64,000 nt of DNA, taken from NCBI RefSeq assembly GCF_009730915.1, contig NC_052475.1:1302001-1366000 (forward strand), written 5' to 3'. The stretch comes from Dioscorea cayenensis subsp. rotundata. Lineage: Eukaryota; Streptophyta; Magnoliopsida; Dioscoreales; Dioscoreaceae. A model generated the notes under the pieces. It was given only the letters and a program-made list of their open reading frames with translations. It searched no databases and had not been told where the DNA came from. The position numbers and the translations under genes are program-made. Below, piece by piece: positions 1-10,905 of this stretch. Every line of letters starts with the position of its first letter. The first letter of the stretch is position 1.

Positions 1-1052
1 AAATTTTAAAGAATAAGGAATTCAACAAGATAATGTAATCAGTTCTCCTTTATTGGAATTAACCAGTTGTACAAGGCAAGAAAAGCAGAATTGGTCATCC
101 TCCCTTGTCAACAAATACCAAACGTTTTTCTGAAGTATGAGCCTATGAATCTAGATGAATGACAGAAATCCATCACTTTCATTACAGATCTTACACCTTC
201 AGAAGATAGATATAACGCAGAGCCAATGAAAATCCCTTTAAGATAAGTCAAATGATCTTCCTTGGATACTGAGTTGCCTTTTTCTATCTTGAAGCTTTTA
301 CTCAATTTTAGTAGGTATACATGTGCATACTCCCAAAGGTTTCTCCAAAATTGCTAGTCCACCTCTTATATTGAGTATAAAACTCAGGATTCTGCCAGAT
401 GTAATTATCATTTCTGGTTTTTACATGCTATCTTGTGGTAAATGCTTAAACATGTAGGTTATGTATATGATGCAGTTCTCCAACGTTTGTCTCTGATAGG
501 AAGTCTGAGAGTACAGTGAAGATGAGATTACCAAAAAGAGCAGTTAAATCTTCTATAATCAATCCCTTCTCCCTTTCTGAAATCCCATTATGTATTACTT
601 TCCTTATCTTGGAGGTCAATTTTATGCATTGTTATAGAAAAAAAGGATCAAGAAGGAATTTAATACTTAAGCCCAGAAGAATTAAAAAATAGAAGAATAT
701 TTTCTGGTTGACTAGTCCGAAATGTAGTGGATACCACTGATGGTGACAGCCAAATACTATAATTAACCAGCAATACCACATCATACATTAGGTCTAATCA
801 TGGTATATCTCAAAACTAGGTCCACAAATTTAAATAAACACTTAGATCCATGGGGTAAAAAATATGCATGATTAATCTTTAGCAGGTCATAAACACAAAC
901 ATACATCTTCAGGGAGGGGCATCAAATATATTCACAAGAACAAAATCAGAATCAGTTAATCATCATTTGCAACGCAAGTATCCAGGAAGAATTAATAGTG
1001 TAGAATGAAAGAACTGAGATAAAACAATATCCTTCCGTTTCATGATCAATAC
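1..1052 (-). other. intron or unresolved 3' part of the PEP mutase-like gene
   Basis: No exon of the expected C-terminal part of the neighbouring minus-strand gene was found here, and no other gene is evident. The stretch is AT-rich and probably belongs to the intron after the exon ending at 1053 (donor reads GAG|GTATTG on the minus strand). Confidence 0.4.
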
Positions 1053-2502
1053 CTCCATGTAAAGGTTAGCCCTATAAATTGCTTCGCCAAGCCCAGTCTT
1101 TGCAGATGTTGCACGTGCATCAGTTCTAGCAACAAGGAAAAAGTCAGCATCCCCTATAGCATCTCTAGCAGAGGCAATCTTTGCTGCATGCTCTTGTGCT
1201 GAAATCACCTATAGGTATCAAAATAGAAAACACACTGATTCAATCCAAGGGGAATGTGAAAGCACAACAAAAAGAGTTGCCTGCCAATTAACGAGACAAG
1301 GTGCCCATAGCCATACAGGTGCACCAAAGAAAGTTTCAGGAATGAACAATAACTATACAGTAAAAGCAAGTAGTTGGTAGATATGAAAAGAATCCACTTT
1401 GTAGCATGCGCAAGAACTTCACACTTCTCAAAAGCATCAAAAGCGTGTAAAGGATTCAACCATTACCTGCTTGCCGCGCATATGCCCTTCTCGCCAAAGA
1501 AGAATAAAGAAAACAATAGATTAATCAGCATCAGACCATTTAAAACTAAGTGACGAATAAAATCAAATTAAAGCTATAAAGAAGCTACAGTAATGCCCAA
1601 GTCAAAAAAGAAAGCTCCCACACACCACATTTCTTAGGCCATGCTTGATCCTGAAATCATAGAATACAATTCAAATCTGTTAGTATGATTTCTAGGAATA
1701 TGATTAACTTCACTCATCTAAAAAACCACAATACATCACCTCAAGGAAGCAGCCAGCGGCACCAGCTGCAATCAAATCCCTGACAGTCCTCTGAACATTC
1801 AGTGCATTCCCACCTCCAGTATCTACCAAACATTATTAAAGATCAAAATTAAAGCAAACTGATGGCCAATGTAGTAGGCTTCCAAGCTCTTCAATTCTCA
1901 GTAGCATTTTCATAATTAATGAACAATTAATGTCTTGGTCTACCATATATTCAAAACCACGGAGAAAGAGCAACAAGAATGCCATTAAATCGATCTAAAA
2001 GAACAAGAGAACGAGATCGAACCAGCATCAGCAATGATGGGAATCTTCGGCGCCGCTGCGCACACTAACCTTGCGCTCTCCGCCATCTCCGGCGGCCTGA
2101 AACCAAAAATCCCAAACCCTAAAGATTACTCACAAATCAAATCGAACAAAAAACTCATCAAAAACAACAACAACAGCGAACGAGCGAGCGAGCAGAGAGA
2201 GACGTGAGGAGCCCGAAGTCAGGCTTGCCGAGAAGGGAAGCCGAGAGCGCATAACCAGAGATGAACCCAGCGCTGAAACCAGACATCTGAACAATGGCCG
2301 CTGATAGGGCATCGTAGCACCCCGGCAACAGCACAGTCCCCTCCGACTCAATCAACCGGTGAATACTAGTCCTCCCCGCCAACGCCTCCGCCATAACAAC
2401 CGATCTCCTTCCAGGAACCATCCCGATCGAGCAATGCCGGCGACGATCGCCGGCCGATGGGAGCATCGGGACCCGCAGCGCCACCGCCATCGTCATCGTC
2501 AT
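1053..2502 (-). CDS. PEP mutase/isocitrate lyase family protein, plastid type (3' part beyond window)
   Basis: Member of the plant carboxyvinyl-carboxyphosphonate phosphorylmutase-like branch of the isocitrate lyase/PEP mutase superfamily, a TIM-barrel Mg-dependent enzyme; the true substrate in plants is not settled. Six phase-consistent exons are readable: 2502-2204, 2096-2023, 1822-1740, 1650-1626, 1486-1467 (only 20 bp) and 1208-1053. Seen in order: a basic, Ser/Arg-rich N-terminus that suits a transit peptide, GTVLLPGCYDALSAAIVQ, the metal-binding ADADTGGGN, and the isocitrate lyase signature KKCGHM split across exons 4 and 5, then FFLVARTDARATSAKTGL. The C-terminal third expected for the family (about 150 residues) is not in positions 1-1050, so it lies to the left. 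I chose Met 2502 (MTMTMAVALRV) because the upstream in-frame ATG at 2595 sits inside a G-box cluster. A MULE lies 260 bp upstream. Confidence 0.9.
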
Positions 2503-2580
2503 CAAAGCAAGTGACAAGAGCTTTCGAAATGAGTAATCCCTACACCCACCGATTAGGTTACCCGACTTTGTTTCTCGACT

Positions 2581-2610
2581 GACGTGGATGACCACGTGTC
2601 ATCCACGTGG
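2581..2610 (-). promoter_or_regulatory. cluster of ACGTG (G-box) elements
   Basis: Three ACGTG cores lie within 30 bp (GACGTGG, CCACGTGTC, CCACGTGG), about 80-110 bp upstream of the chosen PEP-mutase start. G-boxes bind bZIP and bHLH factors and are common in light- and ABA-responsive plastid-protein promoters. The MULE begins about 150 bp further upstream, so these boxes are what remains of the gene's proximal promoter. Confidence 0.6.
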
Positions 2611-2752
2611 CATCCACGAATTTTATTTATTTATTTATTTATTTTGAAGTTTTAAGGTCAAGGTGAATAGCGCACCTTTTTTATCAGATAAAAATAAATA
2701 AAAAAGAAAATCAATTTTTTTTTAGTTAAAATAGGGTGTATTTTCATTAGCA

Positions 2753-2761
2753 TTTTTTTAT
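2753..2761. repeat. left 9-bp target-site duplication of the MULE
   Basis: Reads TTTTTTTAT and is repeated exactly at 11877-11885, directly outside the right terminal inverted repeat. Nine bases is the usual Mutator length. The site is low in complexity, so a chance match is possible, but it abuts both TIR ends exactly. Confidence 0.75.
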
Positions 2762-2770
2762 GTGGAAATT

Positions 2771-2841
2771 GCCAAAAACACCCTCTAAGTTTGCATTATT
2801 GCCAAAAACACCCCGTTAGTTTTGCACTCTCCAAAAACCCC
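2771..2841 (+). repeat. three spaced C-rich motifs in the left MULE end
   Basis: CCAAAAAC(A)CCC occurs three times, at about 2771-2783, 2801-2814 and 2829-2841, spaced 30 and 29 bp. The right end has one clear copy in inverted orientation. These could be transposase-binding sites, which in Mutator elements lie within the TIR; that is inference. Confidence 0.45.
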
Positions 2842-3201
2842 TTCCTTTTTATTTCCATGCTTTTCAACCCCCCAAAGCATGTAACGGATGTCAACAGAGT
2901 TATTTTAAAATTTTATGGACAAAAATGCCCTTGCATGGGGAGTCGTGACTGTAGCCATTTCAGCGGTATGAGAGGAAGTGGGGGGGTTTTCCGTAGGGTA
3001 ACCCCAAGAGAGGAATTCACTGGAGCCTTTTAGTTATTTTTTTCTCAACTAGAGTCTTCAGTTAAACCATTTCCGAAGCTGTCTCCGAAGTTGTCTCTAC
3101 CGGCGCAGCCTCTGTAATTGCAGCTTTTCCTTTTCCACCAGCATCTCGAAGGAGAAGTCCCCCGCGCAAGTAGTTGGCATTTCATCAGTGTGCAAACTAA
3201 G

Positions 3202-3657
3202 GTATTGAGTATGGTTTTATGTTAACTGTTCTGTAACAAAGAAATATTTTTCGGTTTTGTTTTGTGCTCCTGTTTTTGTTGGAAGATATTGAAGTCTGGA
3301 GGAAGATTTCTCTGCTGGGGTTTTGTTAGTCTGCAGGGCAATTTCTCGGCTAGGGTTTTGTGTTGTTTTGCGCTTTCGTCTGTATACACTATCGAAATAG
3401 TTTTTTCGATTGTTATGATTTGTGTAATATTTATAATGTACAATTCCCCTTTCATTTGATATCGTTTCAGTTTTAAAAATGAGGTTTACGTTTAACAAAT
3501 GAGATGTTATAGTTTAAATTTTGTTTTCTCTGTTTAAGTATTGTTGTATCTGATTAATAAACTAGTTCTCTGTTTAACAAATGATATCTCTGTTTAAGAA
3601 CTGAATGTTACCGTTTAAACTCTTATATTTCCGCTTAATGTGTTGTTGTTATCGCAG
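3202..3657 (+). repeat. intron 1 of the MULE Ulp1 gene, ending in a 20-bp periodic array
   Basis: A plausible donor is AAG|GTATTG at 3202 and the acceptor ATCGCAG ends at 3657, just before the protein start at 3668. Its last part is a degenerate repeat whose GTTTAA-like core recurs at 3512, 3532, 3552, 3572, 3592, 3613 and 3633. Confidence 0.6.
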
Positions 3658-4473
3658 GCTTTTGACTATGGCGTTCAACCTGGTTAATGGGCGATGCTAT
3701 TTGACACCGGTAGTGGAGACCTTAGCTGAATTGAAAGATAACATGACCCCTCGACACTGGGAGATCATCCGAAGGACACCGTTTGCAGCATTCACTGAAC
3801 TGGAAGCTATCTACCAAGAGAGGGCCCTTCTTGATTCTCTATTGCAAAGGTACGATGGCCGCACCAATAAATTCAGGATCGGGGAAAGCTTGCTGAGTTT
3901 CAGGCCTCAAGATGTGGCCCTCGTTCTTGGTCTGCGTTGTGATGGCGACGCAGTCATGTTTAAGAAGAACAAAATCCGCTCAGCGTTCGAAGGTAGGTAT
4001 TTATCAAACACCTATGAGAGACACAGAGACTCCATCAAGAGCACTCTTGTCCAACTTGTTCGACAAAGGGGGGAAAAAGAAAATTTTGTCAAACTCCTGA
4101 TGGTGTACCTCATGGGTACAGTCCTCTTCCCAAATACATCATGCTTGGTTCCGAACTGGATCGTTGATTATGTCGATGATCTACCCGCCATGGGACGATA
4201 TGCATGGGCGCAGGCGACGCACAAGTGGCTGATGGAGGACATTCCACAAGTAGCCGCTCGAGTGCAAGATAGATGCGCCGGGAAGAAGACCAACACAAGA
4301 TATATTAAGGGGTGCTCGGTCGCGCTTAACGTATGGTTTTACGAGCTGACCGGAACGGGAAAAGAAAGTCCGATTCGGCAAGATCCCAAGAATCTCGTGC
4401 TACGGTGAAAGTAGTTCTACGGGAAGCAAGCTGACCAGTAGAAACCAACTTGTCATCGCTCGAAGGAAAAGAG

Positions 4474-4703
4474 GTAATAAATCATGGACAATGTTTAACA
4501 TAAGTCTTTAATGTTTAAACATTTTATGTAGCATTTAAATTTATTATTTACAGTTTAATATTTATTAATAAAGGTTTAAATATTTTGTTCTCCGTTTAAA
4601 TACATTCTATAATGTTTAATATATAAAAACTATGTTTAAATTTAGTTGTTATAGTTTTCAATCGAATGATTTATTTGAAATTGTTTTGGTTTACATATGT
4701 TAG
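4474..4703 (+). repeat. intron 2 of the Ulp1 gene, a 20-bp periodic array
   Basis: Donor GAG|GTAATAAATC and acceptor ATATGTTAG bound a 230-bp intron. GTTTAA or a one-base variant starts at 4493, 4513, 4533, 4553, 4574, 4594, 4614, 4634 and 4654, so nearly the whole intron is the repeat, in gene-sense orientation. Confidence 0.8.
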
Positions 4704-5570
4704 TTTCTGAAAGTGGTTACGGCGAGTCTTTGAAGAAGAAATATTTGTTGGGGCCAACCGAGCGGATGGATGCTATTGCTCCCGGAACCACTTGCTCGAA
4801 GGCGGGGATGAGAGGCGGCCTCTATCGTGCGCGCTCAACCACTTGCTCCGGAGAAGCCCTCCCCACCCCGCCGATTGCAGCAACCCCCTACCACGACAAC
4901 GACAATTCCCCGATTGTGGCGACCCTCACGACCATGGCGGCCTCTCCGGCCAGTGGCGACCCCACCCAAGCGACATTAGGGCGAAGATGTCGACTGCAAC
5001 TCTTATGCGAGCGTGCGGATATTGATGATCGAGTTTCCTCGGCTTGTCGCTCGTGTTGAGGCTCCGGAAGGGACGTTCACGATCGATCGCTGCCGTCCCT
5101 TCAAACAACTTAAGCACCCGGGACGAACGAGGCGCCGGAATTTGACGACGACGACATCATCGGGGTGGTCATTCCAAGACGGCCACATTCGAAGAGACTT
5201 GCGAAAAAGAGAACAATAGTATCTCTGTCTCCACCGCCGGCTGACGATGAAACAATAGCAAAACCATCGGCGGCTGATGCTGTTACTGAGTCTGTCGCCG
5301 TTGATGACATGGCCATGACGGTGGAGGACATCGTAGATGATGTGGCCGTTGCCGCGGTTGAGAAGATCGTTAACTCTCTTGTTAACGAAATCGCCGACCC
5401 GGTGGAACCGGCTGCCGAGATTGCAGCATCAAAGATGGACACAATCCACGAAGAACATGAACAAGCTAAGGGTTTGTCTCCGATGATGCTTTGCTGCGTG
5501 CCACGGTGAGAAGATCGTTGAATCATTGCGTGGCCGTGGCCGCGACCGATCGTATGCAGCGTCGAGCGGG

Positions 5571-5735
5571 GACACAATCCCACAACAACAAGAACCATGT
5601 AAGGATGTGTTCGCGGTTGATCATCGTCGCCGTCGTCCCCGCATCGAGCCGGACACAATCCCACAACAAGAACAACCACGTAAGGATGTGTTCGCGGTTG
5701 ATGCTGCCGTCGCCGTCCCCCGCGATCGAAGGAAG
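5571..5735 (+). repeat. in-frame 81-bp (27-residue) tandem repeat in the Ulp1 linker
   Basis: GACACAATCC starts at 5571 and again at 5652, 81 bp apart. Both units encode DTIPQQ followed by a KDVFAVD block. A weaker third copy of the first part lies at 5438. Keeping a multiple of three suggests the repeat arose while the frame was under selection. Confidence 0.7.
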
Positions 5736-5950
5736 ATACACGGTGGTCTTTGAACACCGTCAAGGCTCAACGATAGTGCCCCATGAAGACCCGACCGAGC
5801 AACGCGAGAAATGATCAAGTCCAATCAACAATGGGACGCAACGGCTCGGCAAGTCTTCGTTCCGAAGAAGAAAAAATGGGTTGGTCAATCTCGTCTTAAC
5901 AAATACGAGCAGGAGTTGATGAGGATCTTCCTTAACTGCCGTATGGACAG

Positions 5951-6150
5951 GTAAGTTTAAAGTTTTCATAATAGTGTTTAAATTTGGTTTCTAGTGTTTA
6001 ACTGTCTGTTTATAGTGTTTAAATGTGTATATATTATCGTTTAAGTTTTCTACTTAATGTTTAATTATTTATAATATCATTTGAACGTTGATAATATCAT
6101 TTAACTATTTAGAATATGGTCTAATTATATCTGTTATCGTTTAATCTCAG
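5951..6150 (+). repeat. intron 3 of the Ulp1 gene, a 20-bp periodic array (exactly 200 bp)
   Basis: Donor ACAG|GTAAGT and acceptor TCTCAG. GTTTAA-like cores start at 5955, 5976, 5996, 6017, 6039, 6059, 6079, 6099, 6119 and 6139, giving steps of 20-22. The array fills the intron from donor to acceptor. Confidence 0.82.
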
Positions 6151-6893
6151 CACTGTCGTGTGGAAGAATGACGCCGTCAGCACCACACGGTCGAATTTAT
6201 ACACTCTGCTTTAGGGGAAGGAGATGGTCACAGATGATGTGATGGACGCTTTTGTATGCATAATATAAAAGTCGCTGAGCAAAGTGCCATATCCCTACAA
6301 GAAGCGCGCCTCCATCACAAGACCGTTGGCGCTGTTTATGTCAAAGCAGGACGACGCACATGATACAACTATGGCTATGATCGGAGATGCTGTGCGCAGC
6401 TTGCATGAAGTTCAAATTGTCATTCTCCCGATAATAATGAATGGACACTTCCATGTCGTCGTCCTTAACAATGACAAACAAAAATACATGCATTATTCTT
6501 CATGCGCGGGGTACGAAAAAGACGCGTCGGACATGGTAAGTTCCTTAATTATGACTGATTGATAGTGTTTGTTATTTAATTCGGTATTTTAATCTCAATT
6601 TGGATATCTCGACAGTGGAATCATTCGACACGGCTGTCGATATGGAGCTCGGCGAGTCAGCGACCGCAAAGTACCCACTCCTTTACGACATGGAAACCCC
6701 ACGGCAAAAACAAGGAAGCGTCGATTGTGCCGTCTATGTCATGCGGTTTATCGAGCAATTACTTTGGGGTGAGAAGCTACGACTACCGCAGACAAACGTT
6801 CCTTACCTGAGATTAAAGTATGTTACCCGCATACTTAAGGAGGGGAGGGCAGCCGGCGTCCATGAGAAGGGGGGGTCGTCCGAAGTGGGTTAA

Positions 6894-7384
6894 ATTTTGT
6901 TTTCGCAGAACATGACTTGTTTATGTCAACGTCAATTTTGTTTTCGAATGTAAACCAGGAAAAATTCAATTCATTGTTTTCATTTTTTCGAAGAACATGA
7001 CTTGTATATGTCAATGTAAATTTTGTTTGTTTTCAATTGTAAAGCAGGTTAAATTCCATTCAGTTTCATTTCATTGTTTAATTTACAGTGTGATTGTTTA
7101 CATTTCAGTTTAATTATTTAACATTACCATCTATCATTTAAATATCAGTTTAAAACTTTTAAAATTACAAGTTCTCCGTTTAACATAACACTGTCTCTGT
7201 TTAAATAACTGATAATACTGTAAAGAATAAAAGTTAATATATGAAAAAAATTGGCAGATCAATTCGATTGTTTCTCTTTAGAAGTCGACTTTATTTACAA
7301 TGCCTAGTCGGCGACAGCTTTCATTACAAGATCTACGATTGTGACCGGATCCATGGCATCGTGCCGCAATGTAACTCATGGACA
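6894..7384. other. convergence zone between the two MULE genes
   Basis: Holds the 3' ends of the Ulp1 gene (+) and the transposase gene (-). A less regular GTTTAA array lies at about 7075-7215 in plus orientation. The transposase 3' segment (7297-7400) recurs at 11337-11485. Confidence 0.6.
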
Positions 7385-7847
7385 TCAAACTCTCGCGACT
7401 CGATCCTCTTTTCGCTCTAGGACGCCCAGTCGTCTTCTCGTCACAGGCGGTCGCAAACGAAGCTCACGATTTCCGTTTGAAGGCCTGTCATCGTCGAGTA
7501 TGGGAAATATAGCTTCCTTATACGCCAGTTTATAATTGTCGACGGTGAAGTAGCCACTAATAAATCGATGAACGTTGGTGTCTGTCTGCATGATTGCAGC
7601 GCAAGCATGTTTACAAGGGATACCATAAACTTGCCACCTTCGACATGAACAAGTTCTGATGGCAAGATCTACAGAGTTGCTGCACTGGTCGATCACTTCG
7701 TAACGATCATCGACACAACGACCAACACGAAGATTTCGGCTATCCTCAACAATTATCTCTACCTTCGAATGTATGCCTGGGCATAAGTAGGTCTCCCATT
7801 TGTTCGCTTGCTCACGCCGGTTACATAACATGCGCATCAACTTGAAC

Positions 7848-8027
7848 CTGACAAATAACGTTAAACAAAGATAGTAATGGTTAAATAATTCGTAAACATT
7901 TTAAACATTATTGTAAAAGGTTAAATGATAAGATCAATATCTAATGTCGGAGAAGTATAATTAAACAAAGATGGCAAATTTTTAAAGGGTAACACTAAAT
8001 GTTAAGTGTAAATCAAAATTCGCAGAC
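7848..8027 (-). repeat. transposase intron, a 20-bp periodic array (exactly 180 bp)
   Basis: Minus-strand donor AAG|GTCTGC and acceptor TTTGTCAG. On the plus strand TTAAAC-like cores start at 7861, 7881, 7901, 7921, 7941, 7961, 7982 and 8002. The core reads GTTTAA in the sense direction of the transposase, as it does in the Ulp1 gene. Confidence 0.82.
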
Positions 8028-9313
8028 CTTATGGAGTCGACCATTTTCGTCACCGGTAAATGACGAGCTTCTTTGATCCAAGCATTGAACGACTCCGCGA
8101 CATTTGAATACATCTCACCCCAACGATCACCTCTGAACAGATAATTCGACCAATGTGCCATATCCGATTTATTAATCAACCAGTGATGAGCTTCGGGTGA
8201 TGTGGCCTGCAGTTCATTCATGGTATCATCGAATTCTTTAGCCGTGGATGCCCACGCAATGCGGAAGCATATCGACCCGAGACTCTCCCTCAATGCCTTC
8301 CCAAGTCCGACATTGGCTTTCATAAAATTGGCCTCCAAATGTCGAAGACGAGTATGCATGTGGCGAAGAAGGGAAGACTCTCGCAATTGCGCTTTATAAG
8401 GCCCTTCGACTGTTCGACACGAAGGTAATTATCTCATGATAATCTCCTTCCTCGTATAAAAGCATCGCCTAACTTAGATATGAACCAAGTCCAATTGGCA
8501 TCGGGTCTCGTTGTCGACTATACCGAAGGCGACGTGGAAAAAAACCATTGTTTCCATCTTTCCCCTGGCACCCAGATGAGTGTACTCCCGATATTTTCCA
8601 AGGAGGTGGGTACCATCGAGAAACAAAGCAGCTGCCCCGCAAGCCCTCTTGAATCCCACAATACACGCTACCGAAAGAAAAGAATGCACGCTTTAAAACG
8701 ATCACCGCCTCTTTCCACGATCGCAACGCTGCCGGGATTTGTCTCGACCCACTTTATCCACATACCAAAGCAAAGCGATCGTAGTTGGAGATGTCACCGC
8801 TGCCGAGGACCACCCGGGCATGCTCTTTTTCCCAACCAAGCTCGCTTGTATGGTATGTGGACACCATGTTCCCGCAACATGTCCTTCCCGAATGTCGATG
8901 GCCTTGCATAAGGGCCGGTCCTCGAGCTTCGAATCACTCGTGCGCTTACCCATTTTTTGGACGCTTTCGGATGTGACGCCGAACCTATGCCACCACCGCA
9001 AGTGTGTGACGGGTTGATTGTCTTGATTCTGAAATTATTTTTATTATACTCTTTTGAAGCATGAAGGCGCCAACGACAACCATCGACAGCGCATTCCACA
9101 GTCACCCGATGTTTTTCGTTCTTTATGAATTTGAAGTCAAAATTCCGTTTGATTGCATGATTTTGAAGTACGTCCCTGAAATGTTCAACACCGTCAAAAC
9201 GTTGTCCAATATCCAACGACAGCACTTCAGAATGATCTGACGAGGAAGGAAGACATCCTACACCGTCAGGGTCACCATGTGATTGAACGGGAGCACTCGC
9301 AGAATCTGAATTC

Positions 9314-9523
9314 CTGCCAACACTTCAGAAAAATGAAAAGATCAATATGTTAAGCGGAGAATATAATATTTAAGTGATAATGCCAATATTTAAACGTTAA
9401 ATTAAATACTTAAACCGTTACCAATTAACGTAAACGAATAGTACAATATGTTACGCAGTAACTGACATATTTAAACAATAATGAACCCATACATCTGGAT
9501 CAAATAAAAGAGAAGGAACTTAC
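9314..9523 (-). repeat. transposase intron after the PB1 domain, a 20-bp periodic array (210 bp)
   Basis: Minus-strand donor GTT|GTAAGTTCC and acceptor TTGGCAG. Plus-strand cores (TTAAGC, TTAAGT, TTAAAC and similar) start at 9350, 9370, 9390, 9410, 9430, 9451 and 9471. Confidence 0.8.
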
Positions 9524-9988
9524 AACGAGTAAAACTCGTTTTCATTAGGATTCCGCAATGGCATATTGTCTGTCTCAACAACAAGATCAACTACACTGCA
9601 TTTTAAGATGGAGTGCACGTGATACATTCGCTGGAAGTCAACATCGTTTTCTATTGGACAAACCGTTTTATATCCATCTGGTGTGATAAACTTCACCCTG
9701 ACAAGGGAAACTTCGAGACCCCATCGCTCACATATCTCAGCTAACACCAACTCCCAAGAAGTCTGAGCCGTGAACATTAGCACTCTTCCCTCCTCGTTGA
9801 ATCTAGCAATACCGCAAAAATTCTCCATAATATATCGGCCGAAAACCAAATCGTACAAACCAAATGAAATGAAGAACAAAAAAGAAGATGAAGAAGAAGA
9901 AAAAGAAGATGTAAACAACAAACAGCAGTTAGATAGGCAAACAGAAAAGTGCACAGTTGTATGCATAGAGGATAGACTAGACGTGATG

Positions 9989-10045
9989 TGATTGGGCGGT
10001 ATTTTTCCCTCCATCCCAAGGGCAAAAAGGGAAATATATGTCAAT
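9989..10045 (-). promoter_or_regulatory. presumed transposase promoter/5' leader, duplicated at 11,688
   Basis: GATTGGGCGGTATTTTTCCC lies about 160-220 bp upstream of the transposase start. A close copy (GATTGGGCGCCATTTTTCCC) is at 11688-11742, next to the right TIR, where a MULE transposase promoter is expected. A promoter role is inferred from position only. Confidence 0.4.
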
Positions 10046-10059
10046 GTCGCGAGGAAGAC

Positions 10060-10600
10060 ATATTGTCATCGCTCGAATGAAAGTTCTCACCTCAACATGA
10101 GTCTCTGTTTAAACGTTTAAGTATCATTTTCTCCCTTTAACTTCATTTTTCTCTGTTTAAATTTCATTTTCTCAATGTAACATTTTCTTATTGTATTATA
10201 TCAACTTAATTACAATGTAATTTACCTAAAAAACAAATCTCTGAAAGAAATAGAATTTTCACTTAAGACAATAATACAATACAACATTCATTTTCTTATT
10301 CAATATCAACTTACTTAAAATACAAATCTCTGATAACATTCATTCCCTATAACTTTATTTTGCCCTGTTTAAATTTCATTTTCTCAGTTTAACATTTTCT
10401 TATGAAGTATCAACGTAATTACAATGAAATGTACTTAAAATACAAATCTCTGATAAAAAATACATTTAATACATTTTATTATTAAATATCGGCGTATTTA
10501 CAAATGACCTTCACTTAAAATACAAATCTCTGATAAAAATACAATGTAAGACAATACAAAAATTCTCTGTTTAAGCTTCAAACTTCCCGTTTAACGCAAG
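10060..10600 (+). repeat. duplicated Ulp1-gene fragment with intron array in the right arm
   Basis: Starts with TTGTCATCGCTCGAATGAAA, a near copy of the end of the first Ulp1 exon block at about 4450 (TGTCATCGCTCGAAGGAAA). A long, looser GTTTAA array in plus orientation (about 10105-10580) follows, matching the intron 2 that follows in the original. This marks it as a copy of the exon-intron 2 junction of the Ulp1 gene. Confidence 0.6.
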
Positions 10601-10905
10601 ACGTAACCATCACGGATAGTCATTGACACCTTTGAATAGGGTGTACACAACACTCGCTCCAGTCAGACCACATTTTTTTATAGATCAAGTTCTTTTTAAA
10701 GGATATGTGATGAACCTTCTTCTGGTAATCATCCGCAATCAACTTGTAAGTGAAACTTTCTTTTCTTGACCCAAGGCGAAACGCACTTCCGTCATTGCTT
10801 ACCCGTAGAGTAGAGCAAGAAGGCGCGCATTTCGACTTGGGCAAGAAAAAAATAGTTTTCTCCTACATGCTGTTTAGGGATGACAAGAGGAAAACAATCA
10901 TCACA
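10600..10905 (-). pseudogene. unidentified coding remnant, weakly B3-domain-like
   Basis: Minus-strand reading gives FPLVIPKQHVGENYFFL, then STLRVSNDGSAFRLGSR, and in another frame GLTGASVVYTLFKG. The order (IPK strand, short D/N-G turn, late hydrophobic G-V-Y strand) recalls a plant B3 DNA-binding domain, possibly from the MULE family or a captured host exon. The similarity is weak and the frame is broken. A second piece at 10942-11210 (+) encodes SSFTFILRNPNSLLPLRLPI and could be related. Confidence 0.25.

Larger units (their letters stand above)
3668..6893 (+). pseudogene. MULE-encoded Ulp1-type (C48) cysteine protease gene, decayed
   Basis: Exon blocks: 3668-4473 (protein start MAFNLVNGRC), 4704-5950, 6151-6535 and 6616-6893. 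The first block encodes the leading domain usual in transposon Ulp1 proteins, with FRPQDVALVLGLRCDG and a following KLLMVYLMGTVLFP segment. The middle is a low-complexity acidic and Pro-rich linker containing a 27-residue tandem repeat. The last blocks hold the protease: the His region NGHFHVVVL and the Gln/Cys region QKQGSVDCAVYVMRFIE. The Asp that follows the His strand in SUMO proteases is not evident; the site reads MHYSSC. A frame change near 4380 and a phase mismatch at the last splice join suggest the copy is no longer functional. Its role in transposition is unknown in this family. Confidence 0.8.
7385..9828 (-). pseudogene. mudrA-like MULE transposase, interrupted copy
   Basis: Read on the minus strand from Met 9828 (MENFCGIARFNEEGR). 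Order: a PB1-like domain (9828-9524), an intron (9523-9314), a MuDR N-terminal domain with CAVDGCRWRLHASKEY (about 9225-8990), the MULE transposase core with FLDGTHLLGKY as first catalytic Asp (about 8620), HLEANFMK and NVAESFNAWI (8386-8028), an intron (8027-7848), and a SWIM zinc finger CSCRRWQVYGIPCKH (about 7655-7600). The second catalytic motif, normally VSD, reads VSN near 8425, and the frame is broken several times between domains. The element is therefore unlikely to make active transposase. PB1 fused to a MULE transposase is known in plant MULEs. Confidence 0.85.

Noticed and set aside
2503-2595. Longer N-terminus of the PEP-mutase-like protein from Met 2595 (MVIHVSRETKSG)
   Set aside because: The added part overlaps a dense G-box cluster and does not resemble a transit peptide; Met 2502 gives a family-like start.
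5110-5763. A 217-residue minus-strand frame opposite the Ulp1 linker
   Set aside because: It is the reverse-strand shadow of a repetitive GC-rich linker, with repeats in the opposite frame and no domain.
7385-9828. Reading the MULE as an active autonomous element
   Set aside because: The transposase frame is interrupted several times and its second catalytic motif reads VSN, so it is treated as a decayed copy.
9770-9991. Glu/Lys-rich plus-strand frame opposite the transposase leader
   Set aside because: Simple-sequence GAA-type tract, antisense to the 5' leader.
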